This document shows positions 7,805 to 16,100 of a DNA stretch of 52,910 bases, piece after piece. Within the stretch, counting starts at the first letter, position 1; each line of letters begins with the position of its first letter. Origin of the DNA: Microbacterium sp. 67-17 (lineage in GTDB: Bacteria; Actinomycetota; Actinomycetes; Actinomycetales; Microbacteriaceae); contig NZ_MKTR01000028.1 in NCBI RefSeq assembly GCF_001898325.1, positions 1 to 52,910 on the forward strand. The letters are read 5' to 3'. The notes beneath the pieces are model-generated. The model worked only from the letters and a program-made list of their open reading frames with translations. It made no database searches and was not told the origin of the DNA. Both the position numbers and the translations under genes were made by a program.

Positions 7805-8863
7805 ATGCACGCATTCGCGATCTTCCAAGACGATCACACGGTGACCGATGTGGAATTGCCGACCCCGACCCCCGAAGGCACCGAAATCCTCCTGCGCGTG
7901 GTTCGGTCCGGGGTGTGCCACACCGACATGCACCTGCGTGAGGGGTACTACGATCTCGGCAGCCGGGGGCGTCTGAATCTGATCGACCGGGGCGTCACCT
8001 ACCCGCTTGTCCTCGGCCATGAGGTCGTCGGCGTCGTCGAAGCGGCCGGCCCCGACGCCGACGGGGTCTCGCCGGGTGAGCATCGCCTTGTCTACCCATG
8101 GATCGGCGACGGCTCCTGCGACGCATGCCAGGCAGGTCACGAGAACCTGTGCCCCTCGCCCCGTAACCTCGGCGTCGCCCGCCACGGCGGGTATGCCGAG
8201 TTTATCCTCGTCCCGCACCCCCGTTACCTCCTCGACGTCACCGGGATCGAAGAGCGGTGGGCCGCAACTCTCGCCTGCTCCGGCCTGACCGCCTACAGTG
8301 CCGCGCGCAAGGCCCTTCCGGCCACCGCATCCGATCCGGTCGTGGTGATAGGCGCCGGCGGTGTCGGGTTGATGGCGATCGCCACGCTGCGCGCGCTCGG
8401 CCACGAAGCAGTCCTCGCGGTGGACCTGCAGGAGCGCAATCTGGAACTGGCGCGGCAGCTCGGAGCGACCACGACGATCTCCGCCCGCCAGGAAGACCTT
8501 GCCGCCGCCATCGTCGCCGGCGCCGGTGGGCCGGTCGCGGCGATCGTGGACTTCGTCAACAACTCCACAACAGCTCCCGCTGCGTTCGCCGCGCTCCGCA
8601 AGGGCGGAACGATGGTTCAGGTCGGGCTGTTCGGCGGAGAGCTGGTCATCCCCACCGCGTTGCTCACTCTGAAGATCATCACCATCCGCGGAAGCTTCGT
8701 CGGGTCCCTCGGCGAGCTCGAGGAGCTCGTCGGGCTCGCGCGGCGCGGCGCGCTCCCGCATCTCCCGATCATCGACGGGGAGTTGTCTGCGACGGCGGTG
8801 CAGGATGCGCTGGACCGGCTCGCCGCGGGCGGCGTGCCCGGCCGGATCGTGCTCAGCGCGTGA
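7805..8863 (+). CDS. Zn-dependent medium-chain alcohol dehydrogenase (probable 6-hydroxyhexanoate dehydrogenase, ChnD-like)
   Basis: The 352-residue protein is a medium-chain alcohol dehydrogenase. It has the catalytic zinc segment GVCHTDMH, GHEVVG, and a Rossmann motif GAGGVGLM near residue 182. The structural-zinc loop reads IGDGSCDACQAGHENLC; the position usually held by the first cysteine appears to be aspartate, so this site has at most three Cys ligands. I chose the ATG at 7805; upstream in-frame codons lack support. Length equals that of known ChnD enzymes, which oxidise 6-hydroxyhexanoate to 6-oxohexanoate. That role fits the hydrolase and aldehyde dehydrogenase here, but is inferred. 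It converges with the hydroxyacyl-CoA dehydrogenase gene. Confidence 0.88.
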   Translation: MHAFAIFQDDHTVTDVELPTPTPEGTEILLRVVRSGVCHTDMHLREGYYDLGSRGRLNLIDRGVTYPLVLGHEVVGVVEAAGPDADGVSPGEHRLVYPWIGDGSCDACQAGHENLCPSPRNLGVARHGGYAEFILVPHPRYLLDVTGIEERWAATLACSGLTAYSAARKALPATASDPVVVIGAGGVGLMAIATLRALGHEAVLAVDLQERNLELARQLGATTTISARQEDLAAAIVAGAGGPVAAIVDFVNNSTTAPAAFAALRKGGTMVQVGLFGGELVIPTALLTLKIITIRGSFVGSLGELEELVGLARRGALPHLPIIDGELSATAVQDALDRLAAGGVPGRIVLSA

Positions 8864-8891
8864 CCGCGCCGGGCGTCCAGCCGGCCACGAC

Positions 8892-9740
8892 TCACGCGTA
8901 GTCGAAGAAGCCGCGTCCCGTCTTGCGTCCCAGCTCCCCGGCCGCGACCTTGTCGCGGAGGATCTGCGGCGGGGCGAACCGCTCGCCGAGCGTCTCATAG
9001 AGGTATTCGGCGATCCCGAGACGCACGTCCAGCCCGACAAGATCGGAGGTGCGCAACGGACCTGTCGCGTGACGGTATCCCAGCACCATCGCCGTGTCGA
9101 TGTCCTCAGCGCTGGCCACCCCCTCTTCGAGCATCCGCATCGCTTCCAGCGCGATTGCCGCGCCCAGGCGGGAGCTCGCGAAGCCGGGCGCGTCGTTGAC
9201 GACGATCGGGGTCTTCCCCAGCGATGTCACCCACTGCTCCGCCCGTTGCCGCAGGTCCGGGTCGGTCGACGGCGTCAGCACGATCTCGACGAGTGACGAG
9301 GGCGGCACCGGATTGAAGAAGTGCAGTCCGCACACGCGCTCCGGCCTCGCCAGCTGCGCCGCGAGCCTTGTCACCGACAACGATGAGGTATTCGTGGCCA
9401 GCCACGCCGACTCCTCCACGATCCCCTCTGCTCTCTGCATCGCCTCGACCTTGAGTGCGAATGTCTCTGGGACAGCTTCGATCACGAGCTCGGCATTCCG
9501 CAGCGCCTCGTAGTCGGCGCTGGCCGCGACGCGGCCGGCGATTGCGTCGACGTCGACCGAGGCATCCCGCTCCGCGGCCTTGCGGATCCCATCGGCCAAC
9601 CGCGCGGCGGCCGCGCCCGCCGCCGCCGGGTCACGTTCGATCACGGTGACCTGGGCGCCCGCCTGAGCGAACACTTGCGCGATACCGGCGCCCATGCGGC
9701 CGCCCCCGATCACGCCGACGGTGGAGGGAACAGTGATCAT
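8892..9740 (-). CDS. 3-hydroxyacyl-CoA dehydrogenase
   Basis: This 282-residue single-domain-type enzyme has the NAD-binding GGGRMGAGIA motif near residue 12, NTSSLSVT, HFFNPVP with the catalytic histidine, and the C-terminal helical domain ending in GRKTGRGFFDY. It oxidises 3-hydroxyacyl-CoA to 3-oxoacyl-CoA. Its start overlaps the enoyl-CoA hydratase stop by four bases, so the two are translationally coupled. In this locus the substrate should be 3-hydroxyadipyl-CoA, feeding the thiolase. Confidence 0.93.
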   Translation of the reverse strand: MITVPSTVGVIGGGRMGAGIAQVFAQAGAQVTVIERDPAAAGAAAARLADGIRKAAERDASVDVDAIAGRVAASADYEALRNAELVIEAVPETFALKVEAMQRAEGIVEESAWLATNTSSLSVTRLAAQLARPERVCGLHFFNPVPPSSLVEIVLTPSTDPDLRQRAEQWVTSLGKTPIVVNDAPGFASSRLGAAIALEAMRMLEEGVASAEDIDTAMVLGYRHATGPLRTSDLVGLDVRLGIAEYLYETLGERFAPPQILRDKVAAGELGRKTGRGFFDYA

Positions 9741-10489
9741 CGGGTCTCCTGAGAACGGTTGAGGAATCGGGTCATCAGCTGCGTCTTGGCGTCCGACTCG
9801 AACAGGATCGCCTGCGCGAGTTCGTCGACAAGGGGGTGGGCGTCCCGCGGCGCAGCGAGCACGCGCTTCGAGAGGCGGAGGGCGAGCGGATCCTGGCCAG
9901 CGATCCGATCGGCGACGGTATCCGCCGCGGCCGCTAACTGGTCGGGTTCATGCACCGAGGCCACCAACCCACACCGCAGCGCCTCCTCGGCGTCCAGCCG
10001 GCGCCCCGTGAACAGGATCTCCTTGGCCAGCGGCTCCCCCACCAGCTCGGCGAGCCGCCAGGTCGCCCCGGCCGCGGCCAGGATTCCGATCGCCGTCTCG
10101 GGGTTGCCGAACACGGCGCGGGTGGACGCGATCCGGATGTCGGCCGCGTACGCGAGTTCCGCACCGCCCCCGATCGCGAACCCGTCGACCGCGGCGATCA
10201 CCGGCATAGGCAGCCGCGCGATACGGGTGAACAGCCCGGAGTTGATGCCGGCCAGCGCTTCGTCGCGGCCGCGCTCGAGCAGCTGCCGGATGTCTGCGCC
10301 AGCCGCGAACACACCCCGTTCGGGCGTGGAGGTTCCGGTGAGAATCAGGATGCGGGGCTCTCGCTCCAGGCTCGTGCATACCGCGTGAAGTTCGTCGACC
10401 ATGTCGTCGTTGATCGCGTTTCGCACGTCAGGACGGTTCAGTTCGACGTGAAGCCGGTCCGCGCCCTCGCGGAGTATCAGAGTGGTCAC
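9737..10489 (-). CDS. Enoyl-CoA hydratase/isomerase family protein
   Basis: The 250-residue crotonase-fold protein has the oxyanion-hole segments AAGADIRQLL and AVDGFAIGGGAEL, and the catalytic-region glutamate in NPETAIGI. It starts with GTG at 10489 behind a weak GGGA and overlaps the hydroxyacyl-CoA dehydrogenase by four bases. It would hydrate 2,3-dehydroadipyl-CoA to 3-hydroxyadipyl-CoA. It is divergent from the aldehyde dehydrogenase gene, with two facing operator-like boxes between them. Confidence 0.92.
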   Translation of the reverse strand: MTTLILREGADRLHVELNRPDVRNAINDDMVDELHAVCTSLEREPRILILTGTSTPERGVFAAGADIRQLLERGRDEALAGINSGLFTRIARLPMPVIAAVDGFAIGGGAELAYAADIRIASTRAVFGNPETAIGILAAAGATWRLAELVGEPLAKEILFTGRRLDAEEALRCGLVASVHEPDQLAAAADTVADRIAGQDPLALRLSKRVLAAPRDAHPLVDELAQAILFESDAKTQLMTRFLNRSQETR

Positions 10490-10520
10490 CGTCCCAGCCT
10501 CCCATCACCGATCAATGCGC

Positions 10521-10530
10521 GTCCAATACC
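10521..10530. promoter_or_regulatory. Candidate operator GTCCAATACC (left half of a facing pair)
   Basis: An exact decamer match to 4108-4117, it lies 32 bases upstream of the enoyl-CoA hydratase start. With the inverted copy at 10580-10589 it forms a widely spaced dyad in the divergent control region; the match extends to CGATCC on one side and GGATCG on the other. Confidence 0.6.
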
Positions 10531-10579
10531 CGATCCACGTACATCTGATGCGCCATCGTCATCAATCTCGGCCGGGATC

Positions 10580-10589
10580 GGTATTGGAC
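10580..10589. promoter_or_regulatory. Candidate operator GGTATTGGAC (right half of a facing pair)
   Basis: It is the exact reverse complement of 10521-10530, with 49 bases between, and lies about 110 bases upstream of the aldehyde dehydrogenase start. That distance suits an upstream activator site. Confidence 0.6.
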
Positions 10590-10701
10590 GAACTCGGCCA
10601 CGGCGCGACAGGCTGAGTGGGCAGTACCGCGCCAGACGACCGCCGATCTGGGCGGGCGTGGCCCGAGAGACGCACGACAGCAATGAAGCGAGGAGACCAC
10701 G

Positions 10702-12072
10702 ATGGGTGCATACCGGACCATCAACCCAGCCACCGGCCAGACGGTCGCCGAGTACCCCGTGATCGGCGATGCGGACGTGGCCGACATCGTCGCCCGCTCG
10801 CACACGGCCTACCGCAGGTACCGGGAGCTGCCGCTCGCCGAACGGACGGGGATCCTGGCACGCGCGGCGCAACTGCACCGGGACCGCATCGATGAACTGA
10901 GCGCGCTGCTGACCCTCGAGGTCGGCAAACCCGTCACGCAGGCCCGCGGGGAAGTCGAGCTGGTCGCCTCGATCTACCAGTACTACGCCGACCACGCCGA
11001 AGCGTTTCTCACCGACGAGACCCTCGACATCGTCGGCGGAGGGGAAGCGCTCGTCCGCACCGAGCCGATCGGGCCGCTGTTGGGGATCATGCCGTGGAAC
11101 TACCCGTACTACCAGGTGGCCCGGTTTGTCGCCCCCAACCTCGCACTGGGCAACACGATCATCCTCAAACACGCCCGCAACTGCCCGCAGTCCGCCCTCG
11201 CCATCGAACGCGTGCTCCACGATGCCGGGCTTCCGGCCGACGCGTACATCAACGCGTTCGTAGACAGCCGCCAGATCGCCGGCATCATCGCCGACCCGCG
11301 CGTGCAAGGGGTGTCGCTGACCGGCTCCGAGAAGGCGGGCTCGGCTGTCGGCGAGGTGGCCGGCAGGCATATGAAGAAGGTCGTCCTCGAGCTGGGCGGC
11401 TCGGACCCGTTCATCGTCCTGGAGGATGCTGACGTCGACGCGGCCGTGGCAGCCGGCGTGCGCGGCCGCATCGCCAACGGCGGCCAGGCGTGCACGGCAT
11501 CCAAGCGGTTCATCGTCGTGGATGCCGTCTACGACGAGTTCTCCCGGAAGTTCATCGACGCGATCACGAAGATCACCCCCGACGACCCCACGGACCCCGA
11601 CACGTTCCTCGGCCCGCTGGCGTCCGCGGATGCCGGCAAGGAGCTCGAGGAGCTCGTCGAGGACGCGGTCGCCAAGGGCGCCACCCTGCACATCGCCCCC
11701 GGTGCACGCCGAGAGGGCGCCTTCTACCCGCCCAGCGTGCTCACCGGGGTCACCCCGCCGATGCGAGCCTACGAGGAGGAGCTGTTCGGACCGACCGCGG
11801 TCGTGTACCGGGTGCCCTCCCCGCAGGCCGCGGTCGCCCTGGCCAACGAATCGCCCTTCGGGCTGTCCAGCAGCGTCTTCACGCAGGACCCTCTGGCGGC
11901 CGCGCAGATCGCCCGCGAACTGGAGGTCGGGATGGTGTGGATCAACAGCACCAGCCGCAGCGCACCGGACCTCCCCTTCGGCGGCGTGAAGCGCTCCGGC
12001 ATCGGACGCGAGCTCGCCCGGTACGGCATGGACGAGTTCGCGAACAAGAAGCTCATCCGAACCCCCGCCTGA
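10702..12072 (+). CDS. Aldehyde dehydrogenase (succinate-semialdehyde type; probable 6-oxohexanoate dehydrogenase, ChnE-like)
   Basis: This 456-residue NAD(P)-dependent aldehyde dehydrogenase carries the PWNYPYYQ segment, the cofactor loop TGSEKAGSAVG, the general-base glutamate in LELGGSDPF and the nucleophilic cysteine in GGQACTASKRF, followed by the conserved EEELFGP and PFGGVKRSG boxes. The length is normal and the ATG at 10702 follows GAGGAGACCACG. It should oxidise 6-oxohexanoate to adipate, the step before CoA activation. It is transcribed away from the hydratase operon and convergent with the AcoR-like regulator. Confidence 0.9.
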   Translation: MGAYRTINPATGQTVAEYPVIGDADVADIVARSHTAYRRYRELPLAERTGILARAAQLHRDRIDELSALLTLEVGKPVTQARGEVELVASIYQYYADHAEAFLTDETLDIVGGGEALVRTEPIGPLLGIMPWNYPYYQVARFVAPNLALGNTIILKHARNCPQSALAIERVLHDAGLPADAYINAFVDSRQIAGIIADPRVQGVSLTGSEKAGSAVGEVAGRHMKKVVLELGGSDPFIVLEDADVDAAVAAGVRGRIANGGQACTASKRFIVVDAVYDEFSRKFIDAITKITPDDPTDPDTFLGPLASADAGKELEELVEDAVAKGATLHIAPGARREGAFYPPSVLTGVTPPMRAYEEELFGPTAVVYRVPSPQAAVALANESPFGLSSSVFTQDPLAAAQIARELEVGMVWINSTSRSAPDLPFGGVKRSGIGRELARYGMDEFANKKLIRTPA

Positions 12073-12154
12073 TATCCCCGCGTAACGCCTCCGCCGCGCC
12101 GAGTACGCAACTGCGAATCCAGGCCTCCCTGGTCGGCAGGCGGGGGCGCTGTTT

Positions 12155-13870
12155 TCAGGAGATCAGGGTGTTCTGCCCGTCGAGACCGTACGCGCGCAGT
12201 TTCCGGTACAGCGTCGTGCGCCCGATACCGAGGATCTCCGCTGCACGCGAACGGTTTCCGTCCGCCTCCCGCAGCGCCGCATCGATCGCCCGGTACTCGG
12301 ATGCGGCGATGCCGCGCAGCTGGCGGGCACGTGTGCGCATCTCGACGGGCAGAAGGTCGACGTCCAGGACGGTGCCGACGGGGCGGTACGCCACCATCGC
12401 GGCAATCAGAACCCGCAGCTCCGAGGCGCCACCAGGCCAGTCCCACCGGGAAAGCGCCTGCAGCAGAGCAGGGCTCAGTGTCACCGAGTGCTCCTGAGCG
12501 AGTCTCACGGCCAGGCCGATGACACGGTCTGGGTCATCGCGCAGCGCTGGGAGGTCGAGTCGCGGCCCCAGGCGGCCCAGGAAACTGAAGACGACGCCAG
12601 TCAGGTCGTCTGCGACACAGAACACCACCCGGGCGGACCGGACGGGATCTGCCGCGCCGGCCAATTGCTGCAGGACCGGGAAGTCAGCGTCGGTCAAAGA
12701 CTCGACGCTGCGGACGACCACCGACGTGCCTGTGCTCAGCGCCTGCACCGCCGTGACCACGGCCCCCGGTTCCCGAAGCGCCGGGGCGTCGATGACGACC
12801 GGGTCGTGGCGGTCGCGTTCGCGCAGCCAGAGCTGGGCGAGAAGCGTCTTCCCGCTGTCGCGGGGACCGTGGATCGCGATGCACCCGCTGGTGCGACCGA
12901 GCACGTCGAGGTGCGCGGCAAGGCGGGAGAGTCGGGTGGGTTCCGGCGCTGCGGTCGGCTCGTCCTCGGGCAGTTCAACGAGGTAGATGCTCTCGCCTGC
13001 CCGATTCACGATGCGGCGGGCAGTGCTCGGCCGACCCGCGAGCAGGACGGATGCGACATCCCCCTGCCAATGGTGAGCCTGCAACTCGTCCCACAGCGTC
13101 ACGTGCCGCTCGGCCGAGAGCATCGGCAACGCGCCCGTCGAGGCGAGCACGCCTCCTCGACCGATGGCCAGCACGCGGTGGCCGGCGGTGCCGCCCGCGA
13201 ACCGGGCCAGCAGCGCCTGCAACTCCAGCGGTGCGGTGTTCAGGAGCGCGTCCTGGAGGTCACGAGCGGCCTGCTTCGCGATCGCGAGCATCGCGGGATG
13301 GGATGCCCCGACTGGAGAGGCGAGGGCGAGCGAGCCGATGACACGCTGCGAGAGGGGGTCGTGGATGGGGGCGCCGGCGCAGGCTAGGGTCTGCAGCCGG
13401 TCGTTGACGTGCTCGGCGCCGCGCACGAACACTGCGGATCTTTCCTCCATCGCCGTTCCGAGTCCGTTCGTGCCCAGCGCGGACTCCGAGAATTCGAATC
13501 CTTCGGCGGCGGACACCTTGTCGAGCCGTCTCGCGTGGCTCGGGTCGCCTACCTTTCGGGCGAGGATCCGTCCGGATCGGTCGCTGACCAGCAGCGCGAC
13601 ACGCATGTCAGCGAGTGATTCCGCCCATCGCGCCAGGACGGTCTCAGCGGTGTCCTGGAAGCGTCCCGCCAGTTCGGAGAACGGGTGGTAAGCAGGAGTC
13701 GCAGTCGGATCGCAGCCGCCACCGGTGGTGATCGAGCGACGCCAACTGCGCTCGATCACCGGGGGGACGTTCAGTGTTCGGGGAGTGAGACCGTGCGCGC
13801 CGACGCCAGCTTCGAGAAGGCGTTCACGAGCCTGCCGCACGCTCGCGGCGGAATAGGTGTCGATGGACAT
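12155..13870 (-). CDS. AcoR/MimR-like regulator (GAF, degenerate AAA+, Fis-type HTH)
   Basis: The 571-residue protein has an N-terminal GAF-like sensor region (about residues 70-215, with the ALGTNGLGTA signature of AcoR-type proteins). A reduced AAA+ domain follows, with Walker A GPRDSGKT near residue 330, and then a C-terminal Fis helix-turn-helix (EADGNRSRAAEILGIGRTTL). The sigma-54 contact loop GAFTGA is absent, so it probably activates ordinary sigma-70-type promoters, as known for actinobacterial AcoR-like proteins. It lies downstream of the BVMO and thioesterase genes on the same strand, with an operator-like dyad before its start, and is the best candidate activator for the catabolic locus. 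Confidence 0.88.
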   Translation of the reverse strand: MSIDTYSAASVRQARERLLEAGVGAHGLTPRTLNVPPVIERSWRRSITTGGGCDPTATPAYHPFSELAGRFQDTAETVLARWAESLADMRVALLVSDRSGRILARKVGDPSHARRLDKVSAAEGFEFSESALGTNGLGTAMEERSAVFVRGAEHVNDRLQTLACAGAPIHDPLSQRVIGSLALASPVGASHPAMLAIAKQAARDLQDALLNTAPLELQALLARFAGGTAGHRVLAIGRGGVLASTGALPMLSAERHVTLWDELQAHHWQGDVASVLLAGRPSTARRIVNRAGESIYLVELPEDEPTAAPEPTRLSRLAAHLDVLGRTSGCIAIHGPRDSGKTLLAQLWLRERDRHDPVVIDAPALREPGAVVTAVQALSTGTSVVVRSVESLTDADFPVLQQLAGAADPVRSARVVFCVADDLTGVVFSFLGRLGPRLDLPALRDDPDRVIGLAVRLAQEHSVTLSPALLQALSRWDWPGGASELRVLIAAMVAYRPVGTVLDVDLLPVEMRTRARQLRGIAASEYRAIDAALREADGNRSRAAEILGIGRTTLYRKLRAYGLDGQNTLIS

Positions 13871-13919
13871 AGCTGGGACCTCGCGTCACTGCAAGTGGTC
13901 ACACCCAGTATCCGCCTCC

Positions 13920-13940
13920 CTATTGGAACCCGCCAATACC
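13920..13940. promoter_or_regulatory. Candidate operator dyad upstream of the AcoR-like regulator gene
   Basis: TATTGG (13921-13926) and CCAATA (13933-13938) face each other with six bases between, within a larger match to the GTCCAATACC/GGTATTGGAC box. It lies about 50-70 bases upstream of the regulator start and overlaps the thioesterase stop region, which suggests autoregulation. Confidence 0.5.
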
Positions 13941-14395
13941 TAATCCGCTGTGGATCTATCCTCTGTGCGCATGAGTCCATGGTGGTGGGGAAGCCGGTCG
14001 CGTTCGTAGGTGATGTCGGTGTAGCCGTGAGGAATGGGCTGGCCGTGGTCATCGAGGCCGACGAAGACGATCTTCTCGATCGTGAGAATGCGTTCACGAG
14101 TGATCATGTTGCGCACCTCGGCGCGCATCGTGAGGGAGGTGCGCCCGAACGCGGTGGCGCGCAGTCCCATCTCGATCAGATCGCCTTGTCGCGCGGAACT
14201 GACGAAGTCGATCTCGGAGATGTACTTGGTGACCGCCCGGGAGTTTCCGAGCTGGATGATGGCGTAGATCGCGGCCTCTTCATCGATCCAGCGCAGCAGG
14301 CTGCCGCCGAACAGGGTGCCGTGCGCGTTCAGGTCCTCGGGACGGACCCAGCGGCGTGACCGGAATGTGACGTCTGCTGACATGGAGTCGCTCAT
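13940..14395 (-). CDS. Acyl-CoA thioesterase, hotdog fold (YciA/BACH type)
   Basis: The 151-residue protein carries the family signature DLNAHGTLFGGSLLRWIDEE near its N-terminus, with the active-site region Asn and Asp, followed by a single hotdog domain ending near residue 125. I chose the ATG at 14395; a second in-frame ATG at 14383 is possible and neither has a strong ribosome site. It hydrolyses acyl-CoA to acid and CoA, perhaps to release CoA when ring-derived acyl-CoAs build up. It lies between the BVMO gene, from which a perfect hairpin separates it, and the regulator gene. Confidence 0.85.
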   Translation of the reverse strand: MSDSMSADVTFRSRRWVRPEDLNAHGTLFGGSLLRWIDEEAAIYAIIQLGNSRAVTKYISEIDFVSSARQGDLIEMGLRATAFGRTSLTMRAEVRNMITRERILTIEKIVFVGLDDHGQPIPHGYTDITYERDRLPHHHGLMRTEDRSTAD

Positions 14396-14402
14396 AGGAC
14401 GA

Positions 14403-14435
14403 CCGTAGGCCGGGAAGCACACTCCCGGCCTACGG
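14403..14435 (-). terminator. Perfect 13-bp hairpin between the BVMO and thioesterase genes
   Basis: CCGTAGGCCGGGA (14403-14415), seven-base loop, TCCCGGCCTACGG (14423-14435). It starts ten bases after the BVMO stop codon and ends just before the thioesterase ATG, with no T run. It could terminate most BVMO transcripts, protect their 3' end, or reduce downstream expression. Confidence 0.7.
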
Positions 14436-14445
14436 TTACCGTCGA

Positions 14446-16059
14446 TCAGGCCGGGACGGGCTGTCCGATGCTGAATCCTTCGAAGTCCTTCGCCTGGATC
14501 TCCGAGAGGAGGCCGCGGTAGGCGCCTAGGCCGCCGAGGTAGAACATCACGGCGTGCTTCTTGCCGGGGATGTTCGCCCCGAAGATCCACGAGTCGGTCT
14601 TGGGGAACAGCGTGTAGTTCGCGATCGTCGTGCAGGTCTCGGTCCATTCGTCCTCGACCTGCTGCGACACCTCGATGAGCCCGCCTCTCCGCTCCGCCTC
14701 GGTGACCAGGGTCGTGATGAACTCGACCTGCGCCTCGATGCTGGGCACCAGGTTGGTGAACGGCCCGTTGGGGCCGAGGATCATGAACATGTTCGGGAAT
14801 CCGGCCGTCATGATGCCGAGGAAGCTGGTCGGGGCGTCGGCCCAGTGCTCGTCGACGCTCACCCCTCCGCGCCCGCGGATGTCGATGCGGCGGTAGTTGC
14901 CGTCGACCGCGTCGAACCCGGTAGCCAGCACGAGCACATCCAGCTCGTGCTCCACGCCGTCCGCGGTCTTCACGCCTCGCGGGGTGATCTCGACGATCGG
15001 GTTCTCCTTGATCGACACCAGCTTCACGTTGTCCTGGTTGTACACGTCGTAGTAGCCCTGGTTGCACAGCGGCCGCTTCGCATACGGCTGGGTCGGGGTG
15101 AGCAATCGCGCCGTCTCCGGATCCTTGACCGTCTCAGCGATCTTGCGGCGGATGAACGCAGCGGCTGCCTCGTTCGACTCCGGGTTGATAGCGATGTCGT
15201 TGAACGTGCCGAACATGAAATAGAATCCGTTGCCTCGGTCCCATGCCGCCTGGAACACGCGCTCCCGCTCGGCCTCGTCGACATCGGTGGCCGCGACGGT
15301 GGACTCCTCGAACCCGAACGCGACGCCCGAGTTGCGGACCTGCTCCCAGATCTCCGGGAACCGGGACTTGTAGTTCTCCACCTCTCCCGGCTCGACCGGT
15401 CCGTTGCCAGAGGGGACGCTGTATTGCGCGGAACGCTGGAACACGGTCAGGTGCGACACCTGCTTGGCTGCGGCGACGATGAACTGGGTTCCGGTCGAGC
15501 CGGTGCCGATGACGCCCACCCGCTTGCCCTCGATCGACAGGTCGTCCGGCCACTCCGCGGTGTGCACGAGGCGGCCTTCAAACGAGTCGATCCCGGGGAT
15601 GTCGGGGATGTTGGTTGCTGCGAGCAGTCCCAGCGCCGTCACCACGTATCGGGCCGTGAAGGACTCTCCGGCGGAGGTGCCGACCGTCCAGGTGTTGGTG
15701 GCTTCGTCGAAGACGATCGACGTGACTTCGGTGTTCAGCCGGAAGTCCTTGCGGAGGTCGTACCGGTCGACGACGGTCTCAAGGTAGCGGAGGATGTCGG
15801 GCTGGTCGATGTACTTTCGCGCCCAGTCCCACTCCTGCAGCAGTTCGTCATCGAACGAGTATCGGTAGAAGGGGCTCTCCGTGTCGGACATGGCGCCGGG
15901 ATACCGGTTCCAGTACCAGGTGCCTCCGATGCCGGCGCCCTTCTCGAAGCCGCGGACGCGCAGGCCGAGCTTGTCGCGCAGGGTGTGCAGCTGGTAGATG
16001 CCGCCGAAACCGGCGCCGACGACGATCGCGTCGAAGTCCGTGGTCTGTGTGGATGTCAT
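14446..16059 (-). CDS. Baeyer-Villiger monooxygenase (cyclohexanone monooxygenase type)
   Basis: This 537-residue flavin monooxygenase has the FAD Rossmann motif GAGFGG (residues 15-20), the BVMO fingerprint FEGRLVHTAEWP near residue 165 and the NADPH Rossmann motif GTGSTGTQ just after it. Length and motifs match class I cyclohexanone monooxygenases. It should insert oxygen into cyclohexanone to form epsilon-caprolactone using NADPH and O2. The ATG at 16059 follows AAGGAG with good spacing; the same 14-base leader, TCAACGAAGGAGTT, precedes the hydrolase gene upstream. Other cyclic or linear ketones cannot be excluded. Confidence 0.93.
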   Translation of the reverse strand: MTSTQTTDFDAIVVGAGFGGIYQLHTLRDKLGLRVRGFEKGAGIGGTWYWNRYPGAMSDTESPFYRYSFDDELLQEWDWARKYIDQPDILRYLETVVDRYDLRKDFRLNTEVTSIVFDEATNTWTVGTSAGESFTARYVVTALGLLAATNIPDIPGIDSFEGRLVHTAEWPDDLSIEGKRVGVIGTGSTGTQFIVAAAKQVSHLTVFQRSAQYSVPSGNGPVEPGEVENYKSRFPEIWEQVRNSGVAFGFEESTVAATDVDEAERERVFQAAWDRGNGFYFMFGTFNDIAINPESNEAAAAFIRRKIAETVKDPETARLLTPTQPYAKRPLCNQGYYDVYNQDNVKLVSIKENPIVEITPRGVKTADGVEHELDVLVLATGFDAVDGNYRRIDIRGRGGVSVDEHWADAPTSFLGIMTAGFPNMFMILGPNGPFTNLVPSIEAQVEFITTLVTEAERRGGLIEVSQQVEDEWTETCTTIANYTLFPKTDSWIFGANIPGKKHAVMFYLGGLGAYRGLLSEIQAKDFEGFSIGQPVPA

Positions 16060-16100
16060 GGTGCAACTCCTTCGTTGAATAAGCGGGGGTGTGTTGCAGG

